NCBI RefSeq assembly: GCF_027579695.1
Contig: NC_083583.1
Span: 5,816,260 to 5,880,259, forward strand
DNA length: 64,000 nt
DNA from: Neoarius graeffei
Taxonomy: Eukaryota > Chordata > Actinopteri > Siluriformes > Ariidae
Reading direction: 5' to 3'
Shown here: positions 31,099 through 41,914 of the stretch, piece after piece
How positions within the stretch are numbered: the stretch's first letter is position 1
How the letters are laid out: every line of letters starts with the position of its first letter
The notes under the pieces: generated by a model
The model's input: only the letters and a program-made list of their open reading frames with translations
Told to the model about the DNA's origin: nothing
Database searches by the model: none
Program-made: the position numbers and the translations under genes

Positions 31099-32702
31099 AA
31101 CCCCGATTCCAAAAAAGTTGGGACAAAATAAAAATTGTAAATAAAAACGGAATGCAATAATTTACAAATCTCAAAAACTGATATTGTATTCACAATAGAA
31201 CATAGACAACATATCAAATGTCGAAAGTGAGACATTTTGAAATTTCATGCCAAATATTGGCTCATTTGAAATTTCATGACAGCAACACATCTCAAAAAAG
31301 TTGGGACAGGGGCAATAAGAGGCTGGAAAAGTTAAAGGTACAAAAAAGGAACAGCTGTAGGACCAAATTGCAACTCATTAGGTCAATTGGCAATAGATCA
31401 TTAACATGACTGGGTATAAAAAGAGCATCTTGGAGTGGCAGCAGCTCTCAGAAGTAAAGATGGGAAGAGGATCACCAATCCCCCTAATTCTGCGCCGACA
31501 AATAGTGGAGCAATATCAGAAAGGAGTTCGACAGTGTAAAATTGCAAAGAGTTTGAACATATCATCATCTACAGTGCATAATATCATCAAAAGATTCAGA
31601 GAATCTGGAAGAATCTCTGTGCGTAAGGGTCAAGGCCGGAAAACCACACTGGCTGCCCGTGATCTTCGGGCCCTTAGACGGCACTGCATCACATACAGGC
31701 ATGCTTCTGTATTGGAAATCACAAAATGGGCTCAGGAATATTTCCAGAGAACATTATCTGTGAACACAATTCACCGTGCCATCCGCCGTTGCCAGCTAAA
31801 ACTCTATAGTTCAAAGAAGAAGCCGTATCTAAACATGATCCAGAAGCGCAGACGTCTTCTCTGGGCCAAGGCTCATTTAAAATGGACTGTGGCAAAGTGG
31901 AAAACTGTTCTGTGGTCAGACGAATCAAAATTTGAAGTTCTTTATGGAAATCAGGGACGCCGTGTCATTCGGACTAAAGAGGAGAAGGACGACCCAAGTT
32001 GTCATCGGAGCTCAGTTCAGAAGCCTGCATCTCTGATGGTATGGGGTTACATTAGTGCGTGTGGCATGGGCAGCTTACACATCTGGAAAGACACCATCAA
32101 TGCTGAAAGGTATATCCAGGTTCTAGAGCAACATATGCTCCCATCCAGATGACGTCTCTTTCAGGGAAGACCTTGCATTTTCCAACATGACAATGCCAAA
32201 CCACATACTGCATCAATTACAGCATCATGGCTGCGTAGAAGAAGGGTCCGGGTACTGAACTGGCCAGTCTGCAGTCCAGATCTTTCACCCATAGAAAACA
32301 TTCAGTGCATCATAAAACGGAAGATACGACAAAAAAGACCTAAGACAGTTGAGCAACTAGACTCCTACATTAGACAAGAATGGGTTAACATTCCTATCCC
32401 TAAACTTGAGCAACTTGTCTCCTCAGTCCCCAGACGTTTACAGACTGTTGTAAAGAGAAAAGGGGATGTCTCACAGTGGGAAACATGGCCTTGTCCCAAC
32501 TTTTTTGAGATGTGCTGTTGTCATGAAATTTAAAATCACCTAATTTTTCTCTTTAAATGATACATTTTCTCAGTTTAAACATTTGATATGTCATTTATGT
32601 TCTATTCTGAATCAAATATGGAATTTTGAAACTTCCACATCATTGCATTCCATTTTTATTTACAATTTGTACTTTGTCCCAACTTTTTTTGAATCGGGGT
32701 TG
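31099..32702 (+). mobile_element. Tc1/mariner element B nested in element A
   Basis: Termini CAACCCCGATTCCAAAAAAG and a right end TTGAATCGGGGTTG, with TA on both sides (31097-31098 and 32703-32704). Length 1,604 bp, within 1 bp of element C at 44384-45988. Confidence 0.95.
31460..32533 (+). pseudogene. Tc1 transposase (element B), one nonsense codon
   Basis: Same protein as the intact copy at 44553-45626. The start [20 protein letters not shown] is preceded by an in-frame 18-codon extension from 31406. The motifs [17 protein letters not shown] and SPIEN (DD34E) are present. CGA has become TGA at 32150-32152 (LPSR-stop-RLF), a CpG transition. The frame otherwise stays open to TAA at 32531. 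Confidence 0.92.
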
Positions 32703-33069
32703 TATTTTTGCCACTCACAGATATGTAATATTGGATCATTTTCCTCAATAAATAAATGAGCAAGTATAATATTTTTGTCTCATTTGTTTAACTGGGTTCT
32801 CTTTATCTACTTTTAGGACTTGTGTGAGAATCTGATGATGTTTTAGGTCATATTTATGCAGAAATATAGAAAATTCTAAAGGGTTCGCAAACTTTGAATC
32901 ACCACTGTAGCAGATGCTCTTATCCAGAGTGGCATACATCCTACCCAGAGCAGCCTGGGGTTAGGTGCCTTGCTCAAGGGCACTTCAGCCATTCCTGCTG
33001 GTCCAGGGAATCAAACTGGTAACCTTTTGGTCCTGCTTCTCTCACCTTTAGGCCACGGCTTCCCATCAG

Positions 33070-33528
33070 TCCTAAACCTAATCCTTGGTTAAAATAACAG
33101 CAAAGAAGGAAATACGGAAAGGTGTCAGTATTAACTTTTTCAGCAGTTTGTGCTACAGTAGCTCTTCTGTGGGATTCGAACATATGGATTGCCTTTGTGC
33201 CCCATTTGAATCAATGAGCTTTCGACACCCATGACTCTGTCACCAGTTCACTGGTTGTCCTTCCTTGGAGCACTTTTGTTCGGTACTAACCACTGCATAC
33301 TGGGAACACCCCACAAAAAGTGCCATTTTGGAGATGCTCAGACCCAGTCATCTCACCATCACAGTTTGTCAAAGTCTCTCAGATCCTTACACTCGCCCAT
33401 TTTTCTTGCTTCGAGAACTGATTGTTCACTACTGCCTAATATATCCCACCCCTTGATAGGTGCCATTGTAATGAGCTAATCAATGTTATTCACATCACCT
33501 GTCAGTGTTTTTAATTTTATGGCTGAAC
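33070..33528. other. intergenic, nothing recognised
   Basis: No coding similarity; no repeat termini defined. Confidence 0.4.
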
Positions 33529-33547
33529 GGTGTAAATCTGGAATGGG

Positions 33548-34202
33548 GGCGGTACAGTGCTGTAGTGGTTAGCACTGTCACCTCACAGCAAGAAGGTTCT
33601 GGGTTTGAGCCCAGCGGCTGACGGGGTCCTTTCTGTGTGGAGTTTGCATGTTCTCCCTGTGTCCGCGTGGGTTTCCTCCGGGTGCTCCGGTTTCCCCCAC
33701 AGTCCAAAGACATGCATGTTAGGATAATTGCCTACTCTAAATTGCCCATAGGTGTGAATGTGTGTGTGTGTGAGTGGTTGTTTTCCAAGCCCAGAAATGG
33801 GAGGGTTGTGGCAGGAAGGGCATCTGGTGTAAAACTATGCTCCAGTTAATATCCACATGGGTGGTACAGTGGTGTAGTGGTTAGCACTGTCGCCTCACAG
33901 CAAGAAGGTTCTGGGTTCAAGCCCAGTGGATGATGGAAGCCTTTCTGTGTGGAGTTTGCATGTTCTCCCTGTTTCTGTGTAGGTTTCCTCTAATGTACAG
34001 ATTAGGATAATTGGTGGCTCTAAATTGATGTGAATGGTTGTGTGTCTGCCCTGTGATGATCTGATGACTTGTCCAGGGTGTACTCCGCCTCTCACCCAGA
34101 GTCATCTGGGATAGGCTCCAGCTCGCCCATGACCCTGTAGAACAGGATAAGCGGTTACGAATAATGGATGGATCCACATGGCAATAGTGCTGGACAGAAG
34201 AA
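33548..34202 (+). mobile_element. older SINE (Mermaid-related) interrupted by a second SINE
   Basis: The head GGTACAGTGCTGTAGTGGTT and body as in the Mermaid-like family are followed by a different 3' part (TGGCAGGAAGGGCATCTGGT). It is flanked by the 19-bp duplication GGTGTAAATCTGGAATGGG (33529-33547 and 34203-34221). A second SINE occupies 33861-34171. Confidence 0.8.
33861..34171 (+). mobile_element. SINE inserted in the 3' part of the SINE above
   Basis: Has its own tRNA-like head (GTGGTACAGTGGTGTAGTGG) and AATGGATG tail. Flanked by perfect duplication ATCCACATGG (33851-33860 and 34172-34181). Confidence 0.82.
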
Positions 34203-34227
34203 GGTGTAAATCTGGAATGGGATGTTC

Positions 34228-34565
34228 CATCCATCCATCCATCCATCCATTATAATAATAATAAACTTTATTTGCGAGGTATGTGAACACACGAGGAATT
34301 TGACTCCGGTTTTACTTAGCTCTTTTGGTACAGATAAAAAGCATAGAAAAAAACAAAAAGCTATGTACATGTAGAAGGGTAAATATATATGTATAGACAG
34401 CATAGTGCAAGGATGAATTAGTAAATATAAATAGAATGACGGTATGAGTGTGCAGATATCTCACAGTTGATGTTACTGATATTTGAGTCTGGTTTTAGCT
34501 GTTCATCACAGAGACAGCCTGAGGGAAAAAACTGTTCTTGTGTCTGTAGCTGCTTATTGCAGGCA
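34228..34565. repeat. (ATCC)n plus unclassified interspersed repeat
   Basis: 34228-34250 is an ATCC microsatellite. It is followed by ATAATAATAAACTTTATTTG and, near 34495, TGTTCATCACAGAGACAGCC and AACTGTTCTTGTGTCTG, a segment seen in many teleost repeats. Confidence 0.5.
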
Positions 34566-34611
34566 AGCTGGAGCCTATCCCAGCTGACTATGGGCCAGAG
34601 GTGGTACCGGC

Positions 34612-35205
34612 TAGTGGCCTAGTGGTTAGCGTGTCCGCCTCTCGATTGGGAGATTGGGAGTTCTATTCACGGTCGGGTCGTACTAAAGACCATCATAAAA
34701 ATAGTACTGTCTACCATCTGGCAAGGCACACTGTAATACAGATGTGAGTGGGGAGTTAAACTCTTGTGGTTCTAGGGAAGACGAGAGCGGACAGACTGAG
34801 AAACACCCACCTAAGAGGAATCCTTGGTATAACATCGATAGAAGAAGACATAGAAAGGGCCGCCCTTAGATGGCTAGGGCATGTCAAAAGAATGGAAGAT
34901 GGAAGGATTCCAAAAATAGCATTCAAATACAAACCAAAGGGCAAGTGCCCTCTAGGCAGACCTAGGAAAAGGTGGAAGGACAACATACAAGAAATATTAA
35001 CAAATGGCAGACTAGACAGACTTGAGGAGGAGGGGGTCTTCCAAGACCGAGAGGAATGGAGAAGGCGATGCTCTCAACTGACAGGCCCTGAGGCCTATCT
35101 GGGGAAGATGTAAGATGTAAGTAAGGTTACCAGGAGACTAGCCCCCCACTGTAACCCTAGCTATGTGAGAGGCCAAGGCCACATGGTGCGGGAAGGACTT
35201 TGACT
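34612..35205 (+). mobile_element. tRNA-derived SINE (GGCCTAGTGGTTAGCG family) split by a LINE 3' end
   Basis: Head GGCCTAGTGGTTAGCGTGTC and ACCATCATAAAAATAGTACT up to about 34772. It continues at about 35126 with GGTTACCAGGAGACTAG and ends GGACTTTGACTTTTTTT. The unbroken relative at 41915-42240 shows that these halves are contiguous in an intact copy. Confidence 0.65.
34775..35112 (+). pseudogene. LINE reverse-transcriptase ORF, C-terminal fragment
   Basis: An open frame of about 112 codons reads KTRADRLRNTHLRGILGITS, then IERAALRWLGHVKRMEDGRI and GRPRKRWKDNIQE. The signature RW.GH..RM.D.R.P......G...GRP..RW is the conserved C-terminal region of non-LTR retrotransposon ORF2 proteins. Only this 3' end is present, as expected for 5'-truncated retroposition. 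Confidence 0.75.
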
Positions 35206-35209
35206 TTTT

Positions 35210-35315
35210 TTGATGTGCGAGAGGCAGGATACACCCTGGACAGGTCATCACAGGGCTGACACACAGACAACCATTCACACTCAGATTCACACCTACGGTC
35301 AATTTAGAGCCAATT
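35210..35315 (-). mobile_element. Mermaid-like SINE fragment (- strand)
   Basis: ACACCCTGGACAGGTCATCA, GACAACCATTCACACTCA and CACCTACGGTCAATTTAGAG match the SINE body. The head is missing. Confidence 0.7.
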
Positions 35316-35579
35316 ATTACAGAGCATTTTTTAAGGATTTTCCACTAGGAGACCAACTGGTCTGGGCAATACAATCACAGGCCCCAGAGTCCATGCGGCT
35401 GCACCGCTGCAGCATATTCTGTGATGCAAATTGCCTCATTACGAATCCTCATTTCAGCCAGCATAATATCAACATAGTTAATGCAGTGCCAAGTTACCAT
35501 AACTTCATCATAAGTATGGTAAAATACTAAAATTACACTATGAGTTTAAGTTGTTTTGTCAACTTTCATAATATTATGT

Positions 35580-35957
35580 GGGGCGGCACGGTGGTGTAGT
35601 GGTTAGCACTGTCGCCTCACAGCAAGAAGGTCCAGGTTCGAACCCCGTGGCTGACGAGGGCCCTTCTGTGCGGAGTTTGCATGTTCTCCCCGTGTCCGCG
35701 TGGGTTTCCTCTGGGTGCTCCGGTTTCCCCCACAGTCCAAAGACATGCAGGTTAGGTTAACTGGTGACTCTAAATTGAGCGTAGGTGTGAATGTGAGTGT
35801 GAATGGTTGTCTGTGTCTATGTGTCAGCCCTGTGATGACCTGGCGACTTGTCCAGGGTGTACCCGCTTTTCGCCCGTAGTCAGCTGGGATAGGATCCAGC
35901 TTGCCTGCGACCCTGTAGAACAGGATAAAGGGGCTAGAGATAATTAGATGAGATGAG
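35580..35957 (+). mobile_element. Mermaid-like SINE, full length
   Basis: Complete head, body and GATGAGATGAG-like tail, slightly more diverged than copies 1-5. Target duplication not evident. Confidence 0.88.
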
Positions 35958-36247
35958 AAGAAACAGTGAAAAATAAGTAATAAGAAAATCTTCAATTTTA
36001 TTGCTCAATGTGAAACATAGCATCAAATAACTGTATATTTAGTCTATAATTTGGAAATTGGAACAGTCTTGACAACCCAACTTCAATATTTCTTAAACAT
36101 TCCAATCCAAAGAAAACAGTCTTATGAATTTGGACCAGCAATTCAAGCATCTCCCATAATCCCATTTCAGTTTTACCTTTCAGCATCAATCTAACATAAC
36201 TTGGTTTAAAATTTGGTCTCCCAGTGAAGCTGGTTTGAAGCTGGTTT

Positions 36248-36623
36248 CATCTCATTTCATTATCTGTAGCCGCTTTATCCTGTTCTACAGGGTCGCAGGC
36301 AAGCTGGAGCCTATCCCAGCTGACTACGGGCGAAAGGCGGGGTTCACCCTGGACAAGTCGCCAGGTCATCACAGGGCTGACACATAGACACAGACAACCA
36401 TTCACACTCACATTCACACCTACGCTCAATTTAGAGTCACCAGTTAACCTAACCTGCATGTCTTTGGACTGTGGGGGAAACCGGAGCACCCGGAGGAAAC
36501 CCACGCGGACACGGGGACAACATGCAAACTCCGCACAGAAAGGCCCTCGCCGGCCACGGGGCTCAAACCCGGACCTTCTTGCTGTAAGGCGACACCGCTA
36601 ACCACTACACCACTGTGCCGCCC
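36248..36623 (-). mobile_element. Mermaid-like SINE, full length (- strand)
   Basis: Inverse copy from the CATCTCATTTCATTATCTG tail to the CACCACTGTGCCGCC head. A second partial - strand copy of the family follows at about 36661-36800. Confidence 0.88.
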
Positions 36624-36660
36624 CCTCCCAGTAACTATGTTAAAAATGCTCTGAATTATT

Positions 36661-36800
36661 AGCCTGCATGCCTTTGGACTGTGGGGGAAACCGGAGCACC
36701 CGGAGGAAACCCATGCAGACACGGTTAAATATACAGACAAACTCCATACAGAAAGGCTCCTGTCGGCTGCTGGGCTCGAACCCAGGACCTTCTTGCCGCC
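36661..36800 (-). mobile_element. Mermaid-like SINE fragment (- strand)
   Basis: GCATGCCTTTGGACTGTGGG to GGGCTCGAACCCAGGACCTT, i.e. the head half only. It abuts the 3' ITR fragment of Tc1-like element J. Confidence 0.7.
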
Positions 36801-36851
36801 CCGGAATGGGATGTAGGGTCAGGTGTCCATAAACTTTTGGCTATATAGTGT
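36801..36851 (+). mobile_element. 3' ITR fragment of Tc1-like element J
   Basis: GGAATGGGATGTAGGGTCAG then GTGTCCATAAACTTTTGGCT and ATATAGTGT, the inverse of the 5' ITR at 23314. Confidence 0.6.
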
Positions 36852-36959
36852 TATATACTTTAATCTATATACAGAATCTGACCTGGGTGAATTTTTTGAA
36901 ATGGAAGGGAAAAAAAAAAATAATGCAGGATGGATGGCTCATGAATAGTAATGATATGA

Positions 36960-37168
36960 AATGAGATAGCTCCGCCCCTCTTATGTTTATTCATCGTGCG
37001 TTCTGACAGCCGAGAGAGAGAGAGACAGAGAGAGAGGGAGAGAGAGAGGGATTGATCCTCAGCCCTCATGATGGCGTCTCACCGAGTCAGGATGGGCTTT
37101 TTCTGCCGCCTCCTGTGTCGGAATTCAGAAGGAGTCGTTCCGAGTGGAGTTCCTGTAGAAGCGACGGC
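36960..37168 (+). promoter_or_regulatory. phlpp2: phlpp2 5' flank / 5'UTR with GA tract and upstream ORF
   Basis: A purine tract of GA repeats (37011-37050) is followed by the first start codons. CpG density rises sharply from about 37070 to 37365, as in a vertebrate promoter CpG island. No TATA box is obvious. The transcription start is not determinable from sequence alone. Confidence 0.55.
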
Positions 37169-37172
37169 ATGA
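37068..37172 (+). CDS. upstream ORF (34 codons) overlapping the phlpp2 start as ATGA
   Basis: Opens at ATGATG (37068) as MMASHRVRMGFFCRLLCRNS and ends at TGA 37170-37172. That stop overlaps the ATG at 37169-37171 by two bases (ATGA). It may act as a translational control element if transcription starts upstream. The sequence has no recognised domain. Confidence 0.4.
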   Translation: MMASHRVRMGFFCRLLCRNSEGVVPSGVPVEATA

Positions 37173-37369
37173 AGGACGAGGAGAAAAGCGCCGAGAGGAA
37201 AGGCGGTGCCGGTGTGGAGGAGGGCCGGAGCTGCGGGGGGACGTGGCCGAGCCCCGGGCTCCACGACGCGGCATCGAACCGATCGGCGAGCCGCTTAGGA
37301 GGAGGAGGAGGAGGAGGAAGCTCCACCACCACCTCCACTGCTGCTCCTGCAGGGATCCGGGTTTTAAAG
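37169..37369 (+). CDS. phlpp2: phlpp2 first exon, putative N-terminal extension
   Basis: ATG at 37169 (G at -3) opens 67 codons: MKDEEKSAERKGGAGVEEGR, then a Gly run (seven) and a Ser/Thr-rich stretch ending GIRVLK. The donor after AAG is GTAGGA. It is exactly in phase with the next exon. Low complexity and no known domain. The alternative is that this exon is 5'UTR and translation starts at 43528, which matches the N-terminus (MKRNGSR) as I recall it for mammalian PHLPP2. Confidence 0.6.
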
Positions 37370-38018
37370 GTAGGAGATCAGTTCTCAATCTCCAACACGA
37401 CCATTTCTAACACTGTCATCATTCTGTACAGCTTTAAGCTCTGATCATCATCATCAGCATCATCATCATCATCATCATCCTACGCTGAATTCCTCACCCG
37501 CCTTCCATCAATCACATCTCTACCTGTTTACACTTCTGTGCATTCAATATACACATTTATTTATTTATCTATTCAACTTGTGATTCCTCTAACCTGTTTG
37601 CTCTCCACTAAATCTCCAAACCCACCAAAAAGCTGACATCATCATCATCATCGTCATCGTTCTGGCTTTCAAGATAATGACTGATCCGTCAACTTAAAGA
37701 TCTTGTTGCATCCTTTTGCATTCACCTCCAACCTGCAGGTGCTGTCGAGGCGTGTCTACTGTAGGTTGAGACCCGGGGTAGCCATGAGCGTGGGCAAGAA
37801 CATGGACCAAGGGGTAGCGATCAAACCCATAATGCAAAAGCATTACTGAGCAAAATAAAAGTTATTCGTTGGTGGTGTGTCGAATTTCGCCCACCCTCAT
37901 TGCTACCCGATGCGTAGAAAAGGACACGCCTCTTACCCCTGCAGAGCAGATAGTGGACCAGGCAGCGGCCACCATACATCCCGCTTGAGCATTAATGAGA
38001 AAATAAAAGTTTGGTGAG

Positions 38019-38366
38019 GGGTGGCACGGTGGTGTAGTGGTCCGGGTTCGAGCCCCGTGGCCGGCGAGGGCCTTTCTGTGTGGAGTTTGCATGTTCTCCC
38101 CGTGTCCGCGTGGGTTTCCTCCGGGTGCTCCGGTTTCCCCCACAGTCCAAAGACATGCAGGTTAGGTTAACTGGTGACTCTAAATTGACCGTAGGTGTGA
38201 ATGTGAGTGTGAATGGTTGTCTGTGTCTATGTGTCAGCCCTGTGATGACCTGGCGACTTGTCCAGGGTGTACCCCGCCTTTCGCCCGTAGTCAGCTGGGA
38301 TAGGCTCCAGCTCGCCTGCGACCCTGTAGAACAGGATAAAGTGGCTAGAGATAATGAGATGAGATG
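38019..38366 (+). mobile_element. Mermaid-like SINE with internal deletion in the tRNA head
   Basis: The head goes directly from GGTGTAGTGGT to CCGGGTTCGAGCCC, losing the ~28 bp between the A and B boxes that all other copies have. Flanked by perfect 14-bp duplication AAAAGTTTGGTGAG (38005-38018 and 38367-38380). Confidence 0.9.
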
Positions 38367-39588
38367 AAAAGTTTGGTGAGATTTAGGTGGTGGCCACTCT
38401 TTGGTGTGTCTTTGCCCACTCTCACCCTTACTGCCGCCGTATGTGTCTATCTGAACACGCCTCTCATACGTGCAGGATACAGGGTGAGCAAGAGAACCTA
38501 AATTCCACTGATGACCATCAAAGAGAAAATATAAATGATTGGCTTTGAATAATTTCTCGAGAGATCTGACTGATTATAAAACAATTCCTGATGCATCTAG
38601 ATGGACTTTAGATTCTTGATTGCTATTTCTAACATTGAAATTGTTTTCGGTTATAAATAAATACACCATTAAGCGCTGTCAGATACCTGCGACTGTTGGA
38701 ATTCTACATAGATTTGCATAATATTTGCATATATTTAAACATGACAAGCACTATATTCACATTTGTTCTGCTTTTAAATGTATGCTGATACTGGAACTTG
38801 GCCTACATTTCTGAAACTTTTTGGCTAATTCACTTTATTAGCTCTGATTTAATTTTTGATCTAATGTTCAGTCTGTCTTTGGTACAACGTTATAGCCTCA
38901 TTAACATTCAAACTGGCTACAAATAAAAATTCAAATGCGATTTTTCAAAGCATTTCATCCACTAGATGTTTATTTTTCCTCACATGTCAGACAGTAATCT
39001 GGAAAAATCTGATCATGTTTTTGTGTTTGTTTGGGGTTTTTTTTTGGCGGGGGATTAATGCCGAAAATATATTATTGGAATATTATTTTTATTTTAACAT
39101 CAGTAAAGACTGAAAGCTTCATCAGCATTTGAATAAAACACACACAACACCACAATGATGTTTAAAATCATCATGAGCTGAACATGACTCATGAAGTTTG
39201 CTGGAATCGTAGAGCTGGGCGATATGATATGATGTGATATGATACGATATCAGTTGATATGATGTCATTAGATATCAGTGCTTTTACAACTCTAGTGCTT
39301 TGTTTTATTCCTCATTTAAATATGGATTAAAATCTCTCGTCATTTTTAATAATAATAATAATAATAACAACAACAACTTCATATGAATCCACTGTTTGAT
39401 TCCCAATTATAAGCAAAATTAAAGCCAGCAAAACTCCAAATATTGTGATGGGTACTGAGTATCATGGTATATTTTTGGAGTCGAATGATGATAAAGTGGC
39501 CATGCCTCTGGAACCTACAGCTCTGGGATCAGTTCTGGTTCTACAACAACAACAGCAACAACAAAAATAATAATAATAATAATAATAA

Positions 39589-39955
39589 TACGGTGGTGCA
39601 ATGATTATCACTATTGCCTCACAGCAAGAAGGTTCTGGGTTCGAACCTCGCAGTCGATTGGGGTCTTTCTGTGTAGAGTTTGCATGTTCTCTCCTCCTCG
39701 TGCCTGTGTGGGTTTCCTCTGGGTTCTCTGGTTTCCTCCCACAGTCCAAAGACTGTGATTCGGTCACCTGGTGACTCTAAATCCTCCGTGAATATGAGTG
39801 TGATGGTTGTTCGTCTCTGTGTAGCCCTGTGATAGATTGGCGACCTGCCACCTCAGGGTGAACCCCGCCCCTCACCCGAAGTCAACCAGGATTGGCGCCA
39901 GCTTCCCCTACAGCCCTGAAGGATAAGCAGCATAGATAATGGATGGATGGATGAA
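39589..39955 (+). mobile_element. older Mermaid-related SINE
   Basis: ACGGTGGTGCAATGATTATC, GGTTCTGGGTTCGAACC and an ATGGATGGATGGATG tail. Many substitutions from the young copies. Preceded by an (AAT)n run. Confidence 0.75.
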
Positions 39956-40016
39956 AAGAAGAAGAAGAAGAACAATAACAATAACAATAATAATATAGAT
40001 GTAATTTAAGCTGCAA

Positions 40017-40720
40017 TTGTAGGGGTCCAAGCAGTTTGCAGACGTCACAAACAATGTTAGAATTAGAAGTGGTTTAATGATTTCAACAGGAGACATAAAA
40101 GGTGGAATTGTAGAAAATGTAAAAAAAAATGGAGTCAGATAGACCACATGATGTAAACTTTGTAGAATAAACAGTTTTTGAGATACATGAGCACCCCCTG
40201 TGGACAAAATTTCACAAAATTTGATGTCCTTTAAGTTTTATGAAATTTGAACGTGGCCATAGAGTCAATAGTGGCCATACCTTAAAAATTCATTGGCTCA
40301 TAATTTGGAAACGGTTTGATGAATCAAAATTCCTTTTACATCTTATCATCACCATGGTCTGGAGATGATGTCCACCAAATTTGATGCAAATCGGACAAAC
40401 GGTCTAGGACGAGTTTGAAAAAATACGTGTTTCCAAATGATCTAGGGGACCATTGGAAGTTTGATGTTCCTATGATGGTGCATTGCATAAGGTCTTCAAA
40501 GCAAAAATAATTTTTTTTTTTAAAGATGGGCCAAAACATTCCAGAGCTACAGGTGAAAACGTGTTGTAGCTTGTTGTGGTGCCCCCTTGAGGCTAATTTG
40601 TTTGACATTTGGTACAGAGCTTTTCTGTGCCATGAGGAACCGGTGTATTAAGTTTCATTAAGATCAGCCGTTCACACTGACCTATATACCGGGTTTGTTT
40701 CCTGTACGACTGATAGTTTG
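40017..40720. repeat. unclassified interspersed repeat
   Basis: Starts AGGGGTCCAAGCAGTTTGC and contains GGTATGGCC-type segments plus TTCATTAAGATCAGCCGTTC. A related opposite end (GGTGCTTGGACCCCTAAT) is at about 56635-56652. No ORF. Confidence 0.5.
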
Positions 40721-41700
40721 TGCTTCCCAGATACTTTTATGAAAGAGAAATGGAAATAATAATCCTTACATAAACAGTCGGGTTCCAGCACCCTGCTGTT
40801 GTAACACGGGAGATTTATAAAGCGTCTTTCTAACACTCAAGGAGAAAGAGAGATTAGTAAGAAGAAGAAAAAGCGGAAAAGTGTTGAGAGGATGCAAGTT
40901 TTAAATTACGTCCTAAATAATAAAACGAATTCTTGTAAATTATTTGAAAGTAATTGTTCATATTGTAATCAAGTGTGTGTGGAATATAAAATGTTGTAAA
41001 AATGTGCAGTAATGATGAGTTGGTTCCACAGATCCAGGTTCTGATATTGTCCTCATGTAGCTGTATGGACGTTGTTGTTGTTGTGTGTGTAGGAGAGTTT
41101 AACGGTGTTGTTCGGTGGGTACTGGAGGGGAAAAAATGCTCACCTCAGTGGGAGTTTGATTTCACCATGCTGACTAATGACCTCACGCCGACCTCCCATG
41201 TCTGAATCGGGCGTGACTCGCGCCTCTCGTCTCAGCGTTTGTGCTCTGTGTAAATATTTATGTCTCTGCAGTGAGAAAAGCAAGAACTGCTGGTAGTAAT
41301 GCAGGCAAAGCGTCCTGTCCTGACCCAGAATTCAGCGCTTGGAGCCACTCGACTGGTTCGTGTCTCCAAGACTGTCAGTTTGTGTTGAATTCTGGATTGT
41401 GATTGGTCAGAGGACGAGGTGTTGATTATTTTCCTATAACAGCAGCTCTGACAGTAGTGCAGCTGCAAATCACAGGTTTACATCCAGTAATGCACTTACC
41501 GTTTCTATAGTAACAGTACATTCACAGGGACTTGTAAAGCGGATGCTGCACTCATAATAAACAGATTTAAAAACATGTAGAATCGTTGTGATGGTGGAAT
41601 TTACTGCTGAATATTTATGGAAGGAGTCTCCAGCGTCAGCACTTTGTCACAGTCAGATATTTTTCCAAAGTGAGAAAGTCTTCAGGATGAAGCAGATGAC

Positions 41701-41792
<92 letters not shown>
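41701..41792. repeat. (TCTA)n microsatellite, ~23 units
   Basis: Uninterrupted TCTA tetranucleotide repeat in phlpp2 intron 1. Confidence 0.98.
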
Positions 41793-41914
41793 AGCTACAT
41801 TTTTGTTTTTAACCCTCTGGAATCATGGACACGTCTCTACAGTACCAGTCAAAAGTTTGTACACCCCACTCTACTAATTTATGTATTTTGTGTTTTCTAC
41901 ATTGTAAAACACCG

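Larger units (their letters stand above)
29694..32907 (+). mobile_element. Tc1/mariner element A, interrupted by Tc1 element B
   Basis: Long inverted repeats of about 200 bp start CAGTGGTGCTTGAAAGTTTG and end CAAACTTTGAATCACCACTG, flanked by the TA duplication (29692-29693 and 32908-32909). Without element B the length is about 1.6 kb, typical for Tc1. The transposase gene is at 30058-31080. Confidence 0.93.
29681..33064 (-). mobile_element. tRNA-derived SINE split by Tc1 A
   Basis: The SINE tail TTACAGGCATTTA (29681-29693) resumes after the Tc1 as GCAGATGCTCTTATCCAGAG (32910 on) and runs to the - strand head near 33064. The intact copy at 62541-62755 has the same tail uninterrupted, showing that the 3.2-kb Tc1 landed inside this SINE. 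Confidence 0.75.

Noticed and set aside
37052..37444. A 130-codon ORF from an upstream TTG
   Set aside because: It needs a non-ATG start and reads past a good GTAGGA donor. The 37169 ATG with splicing at 37369 explains the region better.
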